Assembly: GCF_025426255.1 (NCBI RefSeq)
Contig: NZ_CP104861.1
Span: 4,635,001-4,699,000, forward strand
Length of the DNA: 64,000 nucleotides
Direction of reading: 5' to 3'
Source of the DNA: Pseudomonas fragi
GTDB taxonomy: Bacteria; Pseudomonadota; Gammaproteobacteria; Pseudomonadales; Pseudomonadaceae
Position 1 is the first letter of the stretch. Each line of letters begins with the position of its first letter. Positions 44,082-50,943 of the stretch are shown here, piece after piece. The notes beneath the pieces are model-generated. The model did not search any database, had not been told where the DNA came from, and was given only the letters and a program-made list of their open reading frames with translations. A program made the position numbers and the translations under genes.

Positions 44082-44489
44082 ATGAGCACCTCTTCGCCGC
44101 GCCAACAGCTCCTTCTGGTGGATGACGAAGAGGACGCACTGCTGGAGTTGGCTGAGCTGTTGGAGGGCGAGGGCTTTGGTTGCTTTACGGCAACGTCAGT
44201 CAGACTCGCCCTTCAGCAGTTGGCCCGGCATTCGGATATTGCACTGGTCATCACTGACCTGCGCATGCCGGAAGAAAGCGGCATAGCGCTGATCAAGCGC
44301 CTGCAGGAACATGCATCGCGCCAGCATTTACCGGTCATCGTTATTTCCGGGCACGCCGACATGGGCGATGTCAGCGATCTGTTGCGCCTGCACGTACTGG
44401 ATCTGTTCCGCAAACCCATCTACCACGTGCGTCTGCTAGATACTCTAAACACCCTCTTCCCCTCGCCTCCCCCGTTGCACCAACCCTGA
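44082..44489 (+). CDS. Stand-alone response regulator receiver protein
   Basis: This 135-residue protein is a receiver domain only (VDDEED at 13-18, Asp59 in VITDLRMPE, lysine in LFRKPIY) with a proline-rich tail (PSPPPLHQP). It has no output domain, so it would act by protein contact or as a phosphate sink. It lies 49 bases after flp and may be co-transcribed with it. Partners could be the PprA kinase or the receiver-like TadZ. Confidence 0.85.
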   Translation: MSTSSPRQQLLLVDDEEDALLELAELLEGEGFGCFTATSVRLALQQLARHSDIALVITDLRMPEESGIALIKRLQEHASRQHLPVIVISGHADMGDVSDLLRLHVLDLFRKPIYHVRLLDTLNTLFPSPPPLHQP

Positions 44490-44517
44490 CCTTAATTATA
44501 TTTTCGCCGTACAAAAA

Positions 44518-44590
44518 CCCCACAAAAGTTGCCGAAAACCGTAATCTTCCAACTCTTGAAAGACCACAATTACCAACAACTTCCGTGGGG
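44518..44590. repeat. Inverted repeat between the receiver and tpsB genes
   Basis: CCCCACAAAAGTTG (44518-44531) and CAACTTCCGTGGGG (44577-44590) match as complements at 12 of 14 positions around a 45-base centre. It lies between two convergent genes and may work as a weak terminator or be a small mobile remnant; no T-run follows it. Confidence 0.5.
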
Positions 44591-44622
44591 TTAAACGGTT
44601 CCGCCAAGCTACATATATACCC

Positions 44623-46305
44623 CTACAACTGGTAACTAAAGCTCAACGTATAACGCGGGCTACGGTTAAAGCTGTCCAGCGCAATATCAGACATCGGCTT
44701 GGCAACTTCCAGAGCAATGTTGTAATAACGCCTGTCACCAAAACGCATCCCCACGGACGCCGAAGACATGTCTGAACCTTTTAATGGCAGTTCGTTGTAC
44801 CAGGTCTTGGCCCTGTCCAGTACCGCATAAGGTTGCAGCAACTTCACCCATTCCCCGTCACGGTTAAAGCTGTAGTTCAGTTCATAGGCCACCCCCCAAC
44901 CCTTGTCCCCCGAAGCCTGATCGTCCGGATAGCCACGGCCGAAGTTCTGCCCGCCAAATACTGCGCGCTCGCTGTCAGGCAAACTGTCGTCGGTCCAGTA
45001 CAAGGCACCTGACATTACGCCCTGCCAGTTATCCAGAAAGCCGTCACTTTGCACCCCCGACAAACGCAACCGGAAGAAGTCCAGATCGTAGTGGCTGCCG
45101 GTCAGATTACTCTCGCTTTTGGCCCCCAAACCATCGATCCCTTGGTACACACCGGCACTCAAGATGCGTAACTGCCTGGCATCGGACTTGCGCCAATCGC
45201 CTTCATACGCCAGTGCGCGCACGTTGGTTTTTTCGCTGATGGTCTGCCCATAACCGACCACGTTGTAGTCAGTAGTGTCGTTCACCCCATACAACCGGGC
45301 GGCGACGCTCAGCCATTGATCAGGCGCGGCTATCAGCGGATGGCTGACGCCTATCGAGAAACGGTCATTCTCACGATGGGGCTTGAGCTCAAAACCATCG
45401 CTGGTAGCGATACTGGTGCTCGGATCACTGCGATAACTGGCGCCATACACGCTTAGCTGTGTGCCTTCGGCGTTCAAGTACTGGCTGTAATCGAGGCGGT
45501 AGTAGTGCTCCTTGTCTTTGCCCGGGGGAAACAAACCGCTCAGGGTCAGCTGTTCAGCCATGGCCGTTTGCGAGTTGCTGCTGGCCCCGAACAGTGCCTG
45601 AGTACTATCGCGACTGCCTTCGACAAAGCTCATGCTGGTAGTGAACGGTTTACGGCTGGCACCAATATGCAATGTCGATGCACCGTCGGTGGTGCCAGGC
45701 GGAGGTACTTGCGCCTGCAAGGTCACGCCGGGAATCCGGCTCATCAGCGTGCTATAGCGATCAAAGGTTTTACGGGTCAGCGGGCGCTCGCCCTTGAGCT
45801 TGTCTACCAGCTCATCAATAAAGCCTTTGACCCGTCCAACATCACCGTCAACCTGGTAATCACGGATATAGCCTTCTACCAGTACCACACGTACCAGCCC
45901 CTGATCGAAATCCTGCTGTGGCAAAAATGCATACGAGAGCAAATAGCCGTCAGTCTGGTAGCGCTGGGTAATGCCGCGCGTCACCTCAATCAATTGCGCC
46001 AAGGTGATTTCATGGCCCAACAACGGCTTGAACACCGCGGCCAATTCCGGCAGCGGGTAGACCGTACCGCCTTCAATCTGCAACTTGCGGATGGTCAGCC
46101 GGGTACCCATCAACAATGGCTGAGCCTCGGCGGCACCCGCCTTGGGCAACTCCAGCGCAGGCGCTGACGGGCGATAAGCGTCTACCGGCAAGTTGGGCGT
46201 GGGCAAGCTTTGCATGCTGTCGTTGCTGTTGAGGAAACGCGGAAGGATGTCGGCACCTGCATGCGGGGCCAGTGCCAAGAATAAAAAAGGAATGCAATTA
46301 CGCAT
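44623..46305 (-). CDS. TpsB-type two-partner secretion transporter (ShlB/FhaC/HecB family)
   Basis: This 560-residue outer-membrane protein has a signal peptide (MRNCIPFLFLALAPHAGA), two POTRA-like regions (LTIRKLQIEGG and VRVVLVEGYIRDYQVDGD, about residues 70-200) and a 16-strand barrel with the conserved FGGQNFGRGYP motif of loop L6 and a C-terminal aromatic end (LSFSYQL). It exports a partner protein across the outer membrane. I chose ATG 46305 because GGAG lies 6 bases upstream. No gene with a TPS (hemagglutination activity) domain lies nearby; the glycine-rich lipoprotein just upstream is the only candidate partner. Confidence 0.87.
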   Translation of the reverse strand: MRNCIPFLFLALAPHAGADILPRFLNSNDSMQSLPTPNLPVDAYRPSAPALELPKAGAAEAQPLLMGTRLTIRKLQIEGGTVYPLPELAAVFKPLLGHEITLAQLIEVTRGITQRYQTDGYLLSYAFLPQQDFDQGLVRVVLVEGYIRDYQVDGDVGRVKGFIDELVDKLKGERPLTRKTFDRYSTLMSRIPGVTLQAQVPPPGTTDGASTLHIGASRKPFTTSMSFVEGSRDSTQALFGASSNSQTAMAEQLTLSGLFPPGKDKEHYYRLDYSQYLNAEGTQLSVYGASYRSDPSTSIATSDGFELKPHRENDRFSIGVSHPLIAAPDQWLSVAARLYGVNDTTDYNVVGYGQTISEKTNVRALAYEGDWRKSDARQLRILSAGVYQGIDGLGAKSESNLTGSHYDLDFFRLRLSGVQSDGFLDNWQGVMSGALYWTDDSLPDSERAVFGGQNFGRGYPDDQASGDKGWGVAYELNYSFNRDGEWVKLLQPYAVLDRAKTWYNELPLKGSDMSSASVGMRFGDRRYYNIALEVAKPMSDIALDSFNRSPRYTLSFSYQL

Positions 46306-46406
46306 AAGACTCTCCATGTTCAACTACAGCGGCATGACGAAGGGACTTCATCTTTTTTGAGTGTTTCGTGAAGTTGCCCCAGCATCAGTCCTACAACCTG
46401 TACATG

Positions 46407-46440
46407 AAAAAAGACGAGAGACTCATCCGAATCTCCCGTC
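46407..46440 (-). terminator. Terminator of the lipoprotein gene
   Basis: On the minus strand GACGGGAGA and TCTCTCGTC form a 9-bp stem (one G-T pair) followed by TTTTTT. It is 57 bases beyond the lipoprotein stop and about 100 bases before the tpsB start, so tpsB may receive only partial read-through. Confidence 0.8.
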
Positions 46441-46496
46441 CCAACCAAGCGTAGGCGCTGTAGATACGGCCGTCGAACCGGCCAGGTGCAATAGCG

Positions 46497-47774
46497 TCAG
46501 TTTTTCTTGCCCAAGTTGCCCAACCCGCCAAGCACTCCCCCAAGAGCACCACCCAGACCACCTAAACCACCTGTTGCACCACCACCCGCACCTACCGTCG
46601 CACCCACTGAGTTGTTGTTGCTTGAATCCAGTTTGATACCCAGCAAGCCACCACCGCCCAGACCTAGCAAGCCGCCTTGGCCAGCACCAGTACCACTACC
46701 TGAACCTGTACCGGCGACTGCTCCAAGACCCAACAATCCGCCAAGACCACCCAGACCAGTAGCCGTACCTGTGCCATTGCCGGACGCCGGGTTCACGTAA
46801 CCACCCGCCTTGTCAGCCACACCGCCCACACCGATCAGCACGCCGCCAACCAGGGAGGTCACCGGGTTGTTGTCGCCGGTTGTTGCCACTTTGGTGCCGA
46901 GCCCACCGACAACGCCGCCGACCTTGTTCAACAAACCGTCCACGGGAGCCCCGAGACCTGTGGTCGTGCCCACTTTGCCCGTGACGTTTTCCACCAGTGA
47001 AATGACCGGCACCAGGACTTTGTCATTCACACCACCGGTGACCTGCCCCAATTGGCCACTGGTCACGTTGGTGGTCAGTGTATTGCCGAGCATGGTCACG
47101 GTAGTGCCCACTTTATTTACCAGTCCGCCTGTGGTGTCGGTCACCTTGCCGACGACGCCGCCCACCAGCGGGATCTGACTGATCGGGGTGTTATCGAGCA
47201 CAGTGCTCAAGCCCGTACCAACTGACGAGACGCCTTTGCCTACATCACTGACCGCATGGGTGGCACCCGCCACGGTAAGGCCAAGCGAGTCCTTGTCGGT
47301 GCCCAGTGTGCCCAGACCGTGGGTAAGACCATCCGTCACGGAGGTCACCGCATTGCCAGTATTCACCACCAGACCGCCACCCAGGGTGCTGACGACCGGG
47401 ACGCCGTTCAACGTGCTACCCAGACCGCTGACAGTACTGCCCACGCCACCTACGGCTGTACCGACTTGCCCTACGACCTGACCTGTCACCAGAGGCGTGG
47501 CGCCTGTACCACCGCCGGTTCCGCCACCGCCCGTGCCACCACCGCCAGTTCCGCCACCACCAGTACCTCCACCGCCTGTACCGCCGCCGCCCGTTCCGCC
47601 ACCACCAGTACCACCACCGCCAGTTCCGCCACCACCGGAGCCACCACCGCCAGAGCCGCTATTGCTAGCCACATAGCTCTTGGAACCGCCACCGCCGCTG
47701 CTGCAACCTGCCAGGCTGACGGTCATTACCAACAGCAAAGCCGTACTGGTTTTCAACCAAAGTTGAGTGTTCAT
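46497..47774 (-). CDS. Glycine-rich lipoprotein with (GGGGS/T) repeat linker
   Basis: This 425-residue protein has a lipobox signal peptide (MTVSLAGC, Cys24). After a short Ser/Gly part come one GGGGS and eight GGGGT units (about residues 41-90). A 230-residue Val/Gly/Thr/Leu-rich region follows, with loosely repeated segments such as VGKVTDTTGGLVNKVGT and LLNKVGGVVGGLGTK, then a Gly/Leu-rich tail ending LGNLGKKN. It has no charged catalytic motifs. It looks like a lipid-anchored surface filament or adhesin on a flexible stalk. Relatives are sometimes called collagen-like, though the repeats are not Gly-X-Y. It lies just upstream of the TpsB gene on the same strand. Confidence 0.82.
   Translation of the reverse strand: MNTQLWLKTSTALLLVMTVSLAGCSSGGGGSKSYVASNSGSGGGGSGGGGTGGGGTGGGGTGGGGTGGGGTGGGGTGGGGTGGGGTGGGTGATPLVTGQVVGQVGTAVGGVGSTVSGLGSTLNGVPVVSTLGGGLVVNTGNAVTSVTDGLTHGLGTLGTDKDSLGLTVAGATHAVSDVGKGVSSVGTGLSTVLDNTPISQIPLVGGVVGKVTDTTGGLVNKVGTTVTMLGNTLTTNVTSGQLGQVTGGVNDKVLVPVISLVENVTGKVGTTTGLGAPVDGLLNKVGGVVGGLGTKVATTGDNNPVTSLVGGVLIGVGGVADKAGGYVNPASGNGTGTATGLGGLGGLLGLGAVAGTGSGSGTGAGQGGLLGLGGGGLLGIKLDSSNNNSVGATVGAGGGATGGLGGLGGALGGVLGGLGNLGKKN
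47505..47657 (-). repeat. 15-base tandem repeat coding for GGGGT/GGGGS
   Basis: About ten units of the form GG[N]GG[N]GG[N]GG[N]AC[N] lie in tandem inside the lipoprotein gene. Third positions vary between units, so the amino acid repeat is kept while the DNA has drifted. Such arrays can change length by slippage in steps of five residues without breaking the frame. Confidence 0.9.
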
Positions 47775-48093
47775 GATCAATGCCCTGCACCTGTTATGCC
47801 TGAGTTCGAAACTTCCCTGTTCTGCGTCAGGGATAATTTCATCGGTTACAGACATGACAACGCCACGAGCAAAATCAAACAATTCACAACTTGGTATTAA
47901 CCCCTTATATACAGACGAGCGCATCCACCTTATGGACTAATACTTTGGATCTACTCGACGACAAAACAACTTTATTTATCAATGTTATTGCTCACCCAAC
48001 AAGTAACCGAGCGCGACAAGCCCACTTTAGATATAGGCATAATTAATGGCCTGCCCGCTGACGCGTAGGGTGCAAAAAACCGGAAACTGCCAC
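47775..48093. promoter_or_regulatory. Upstream region of the lipoprotein gene
   Basis: This 319-base gap holds no gene. It lies upstream of the lipoprotein gene and downstream of pbpC, both read leftwards. The part from 47890 to 48060 is AT-rich, like the flp control region, and holds the shared motif at 47932-47946. No clear pbpC terminator is visible. Confidence 0.55.
47932..47946. promoter_or_regulatory. Copy of the flp-region motif
   Basis: ATGGACTAATACTTT joins the complement of ATTAGTCCAT and the TAATACTTT element, both also found at 43683-43706. It lies about 160-170 bases upstream of the lipoprotein start codon. Confidence 0.35.
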
Positions 48094-50457
48094 TTATTCC
48101 ACCAGGCTGAATTCAACACGCGCCGTCTGCCCGGTTTCATCGAGCACACTGAGTTCATAACGGCCCGTCTGTTGCAGCGTGGTGTTGAGCACCTCTTGCC
48201 GAGTGCTGACACCCAACGGGGCACCGTTCATAAACCACCAGCGCCGACCGTCTCCGCCCAAGGCCGATAACGCCAGGCGCAACACTTCCTGACTGGCTGC
48301 CGGACGACGCAGGCGGTCACCGTCGCGTACACCAACAATCGACAGCGGCGCAGCCGCATTCAAGGCCGGGGGCGGGCATTGCCTGGAGGCCTGCGGCAAC
48401 CGCGCCTCACGCCGTTCGACACGGGGTAGCCAGGGTTCCAGCGGTGCAGGCCATAACACCACTTCACGCAGCTGCGCACCGGCGCATTGCGCTGCCACGC
48501 GCAAGCCCTGCGGGTTGACCCAAATGGTTTCACGCAGGCCCACACCCAGTGGTTGATCCGCTGCAAGCAAGGTCGGGGGCGTGGTGTGATCCAGCGTCCA
48601 GGCAAAACGCTGGCGACGGCAATCGGGATTGCCCTTGTTCATGGGCTGACCCAGCGGCCAGCAAATCGCAGCCACTGCGACGCTGGCCGGCACGGCCTGC
48701 ACTGGCGCGACAATACCGCGCTGGCTGTCGCGGTTACTCAGCACATCGTGTACTTGCAACATCAAGGGCGCCGCCGACGCCAGACCAAACTGCCCCGGCA
48801 CGGGCGTGCCATCCGGGCGGCCAATCCACACGCCGATCAAGTAGCGCGGCGCTACCCCTATCGCGAGGGCATCGCGAAAGCCGTAGCTGGTTCCGGTCTT
48901 CCAGGCCAGCAGGGGGCGCTGCACCAATTCGGCGTGCGGGTCGCGATCGGGGCGCGCCTGACCACTGAGGATGCGCCGGATAATCCACGCTGCACCGGGC
49001 GAGAGCATGCGTCGCTCGTGTAACGGGTCACTCGGTTGCAGACGCAAATTGGCGCTGCGACCTTCTCTCGCCAGGGCGCTGTAGCCGCTGACCAGATCCT
49101 CCAGACGACTGCCGGCACCGCCGAGGATCAACGCCAGATTGGGCTCGGCCAATGCCGGCAAACTCAATGGCACACCTCCATTGCGCATATCGGCGGCAAA
49201 GCGCTTGGTGCCATACGCTTCCAGCAACTGCACGGCGGGCAGATTCAACGAAGTGACCAGCGCCGCACTGGCCGAGACCGGCCCGCTAAAACCCATGGAA
49301 AAATTGCCCGGACGGTAGTCGCCATAGCGTCGGGGTACATCCTGCAGCAGCGATTCGGAGTGGATCAGCCCGGCATCCATAGCCATTCCATACAAGAACG
49401 GCTTGAGCGTAGAGCCCGGCGAGCGCATGGCTGTGATCATGTCGACGTGGCCAAAGCGACGCGTATCGTTGATATCCACCGAGCCCAGATAGGCGCGTAC
49501 CGCCATGCTCTCGGTTTCGACCACTACGATGGCCGCCGAAGTGTGCTCGGGTAAACGGGCGCGCCAGCCCAACAACAGGTCTTCGAGTCGGCGCTGCAAG
49601 TTGGCGTCAATCGTGGTGCGAATCAACGCTGGACTGTTGGGCCGATTAAGCCGCCGCGCCAGCAGCGGCGCCAGGCTCGGTTCCAGACGCGGCGCCAGCA
49701 GCAGCGGTTCTTCCAGCGCCTCGTTCACGGCCGACTGCGGCCATACCCGGTACTCGGCCAGGCGGCGCAACACTTTGTCCCGCGCCACTTGCGCCCGCCC
49801 CGGGTGACGGTCGGGACGCAGACGGCTCGGCGCTTGCGGCAACACAGCGAGCAACGCGGCCTCAGAATGGGTGAGCTGCAGCGGGGACTTGCCCAGATAC
49901 GCCCAACTGGCCGCCGCAACGCCCTGCAGAGTGCCGCCAAACGGTGCGCGATTGAGGTACAGGGTGAGAATTTGATCCTTGGACAGGTGCCATTCCAGCT
50001 GCGCGGTGCGCCACAGCTGACGCAGCTTGCCGGGCAGCGTGCGCTCGTGGGGATCAAGCAAACGCGCAACCTGCATCGACAGAGTGCTGCCGCCCGACAA
50101 CACCCGCCCGCCGGTAAGGTTTTGCCAGGCCGCGCGCCCCAGCGCCAAAGGGTTGACCCCTGGGTGCTGATAAAACCAGCGATCCTCGTAAGTCAGCAAG
50201 GCATCCAGGTACAGCGGCGACACTTCACTGGGTTGCACCGGGTAGCGCCACACGCCGTTGGCATCGGCAAAGCGCCATAACGGCGTACCGTCTTCGGCCA
50301 ACACCACGCGGGCCTGATCATCCTGGGGCAAGGGCAGCGGCCAAATTCGGTCAGCCAGCCACAGCAATGTGCACACCAGCAACAGGCAAGCGACTATCCA
50401 GCTCACGATGCGTAGCCGCCCACGGTCGATATCTGGCAAAGTGGCCGCCTTACTCAT
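48094..50457 (-). CDS. pbpC: Penicillin-binding protein 1C
   Basis: This 787-residue bifunctional peptidoglycan synthase has one N-terminal membrane helix. The glycosyltransferase domain carries TYEDRWFYQHPGVNP and LSGGSTLSMQVARLL. The transpeptidase domain has Ser349 in SPGSTLKPF, the SLN triad and WKTGTSYGFRD, and a BiPBP_C domain closes the protein. It repairs or extends the wall in the periplasm. The start MSKAATLPD at 50457 fits relatives, though no strong ribosome binding site is seen. In E. coli pbpC pairs with the alpha-2-macroglobulin gene yfhM, and the same pair is found here. Confidence 0.93.
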   Translation of the reverse strand: MSKAATLPDIDRGRLRIVSWIVACLLLVCTLLWLADRIWPLPLPQDDQARVVLAEDGTPLWRFADANGVWRYPVQPSEVSPLYLDALLTYEDRWFYQHPGVNPLALGRAAWQNLTGGRVLSGGSTLSMQVARLLDPHERTLPGKLRQLWRTAQLEWHLSKDQILTLYLNRAPFGGTLQGVAAASWAYLGKSPLQLTHSEAALLAVLPQAPSRLRPDRHPGRAQVARDKVLRRLAEYRVWPQSAVNEALEEPLLLAPRLEPSLAPLLARRLNRPNSPALIRTTIDANLQRRLEDLLLGWRARLPEHTSAAIVVVETESMAVRAYLGSVDINDTRRFGHVDMITAMRSPGSTLKPFLYGMAMDAGLIHSESLLQDVPRRYGDYRPGNFSMGFSGPVSASAALVTSLNLPAVQLLEAYGTKRFAADMRNGGVPLSLPALAEPNLALILGGAGSRLEDLVSGYSALAREGRSANLRLQPSDPLHERRMLSPGAAWIIRRILSGQARPDRDPHAELVQRPLLAWKTGTSYGFRDALAIGVAPRYLIGVWIGRPDGTPVPGQFGLASAAPLMLQVHDVLSNRDSQRGIVAPVQAVPASVAVAAICWPLGQPMNKGNPDCRRQRFAWTLDHTTPPTLLAADQPLGVGLRETIWVNPQGLRVAAQCAGAQLREVVLWPAPLEPWLPRVERREARLPQASRQCPPPALNAAAPLSIVGVRDGDRLRRPAASQEVLRLALSALGGDGRRWWFMNGAPLGVSTRQEVLNTTLQQTGRYELSVLDETGQTARVEFSLVE

Positions 50458-50469
50458 CGGGATACACAC

Positions 50470-50763
50470 ATGCAAGTTGAAGGGTTTTTCGAAAGCCTGG
50501 GGCAAATGTTCGGGGCCATCATTCGCTTTATCGTTGAAGGATTGGGTGGCATTTTCAGTGGCCTGAGCCACGCCGGCAGTAACTTTGTCGACGGTCTTGG
50601 CCGTGCGCTGGGCATGGAAACCTCGATTATCAGCATTGCCATTTTGGTGATCGGCCTACTGTTTTTATACAACGCCGTACGCGCCTTTATGCGCGCCTCG
50701 ATCATCGGCGGGGTGATTTGGTTACTACTGGGGTTGTGGGTACTTAGCTGGATCATCAGCTAA
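50470..50763 (+). CDS. Small membrane protein between pbpC and the macroglobulin gene
   Basis: This 97-residue protein has an amphipathic Gly/Phe-rich N-terminal half (FFESLGQMFGAIIRFIVEGLGG) and two hydrophobic helices (about 52-68 and 75-95). It starts 12 bases from the pbpC start on the opposite strand, so the two share a very small divergent promoter region. I do not recognise a family or function. Confidence 0.7.
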   Translation: MQVEGFFESLGQMFGAIIRFIVEGLGGIFSGLSHAGSNFVDGLGRALGMETSIISIAILVIGLLFLYNAVRAFMRASIIGGVIWLLLGLWVLSWIIS

Positions 50764-50776
50764 ACACCCAAACCCC

Positions 50777-50846
50777 GTAGATACTCTGTTCCAGGTCAAG
50801 CCCCAGTGGGAGCGAGCAGGCTCGCTCCCACGCTTGAAGTATCTCT
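50777..50846 (+). repeat. Composite REP element, copy 3 (family A part)
   Basis: It reads GTAGATACTCTGTTCCAGG, then TCAAGCCCCA, a short REP palindrome (GTGGGAGCGAGC-AG-GCTCGCTCCCAC) and GCTTGAAGTATCTCT. It is the same unit as 31106-31200 but lacks the inner CTGCTCGCGAA stem. Confidence 0.85.
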
Positions 50847-50933
50847 GTAGCCGCTGCCGAAGGCTGCGCCAAGGGCCACAGGACTTTGTTTGGGGTTGCT
50901 TCGCAACCCATCGCAGCCTGCGGCAGCGGCTAC
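50847..50933. repeat. Family B element, copy 5 (87 bp)
   Basis: The arms GTAGCCGCTGCCGAAGGCTGCG and CGCAGCCTGCGGCAGCGGCTAC are complements with one mismatch; the centre holds a small GGTTGCTTCGCAACC hairpin. It directly follows the family A element and ends 10 bases before the macroglobulin stop. Confidence 0.82.
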
Positions 50934-50943
50934 ACAAACATGA

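Noticed and set aside
29100..47774. The whole Tad region as a genomic island
   Set aside because: Most of its genes have normal composition and the locus is widespread in Pseudomonas; no integrase, tRNA or direct repeats border it. Only the tadG body looks compositionally unusual.
47256..47900. A 214-codon plus-strand frame rich in Ala/Thr/Ser opposite the lipoprotein gene
   Set aside because: The repeat-rich composition is the mirror of the GGGGT array; the lipobox and signal peptide on the minus strand show the true gene.
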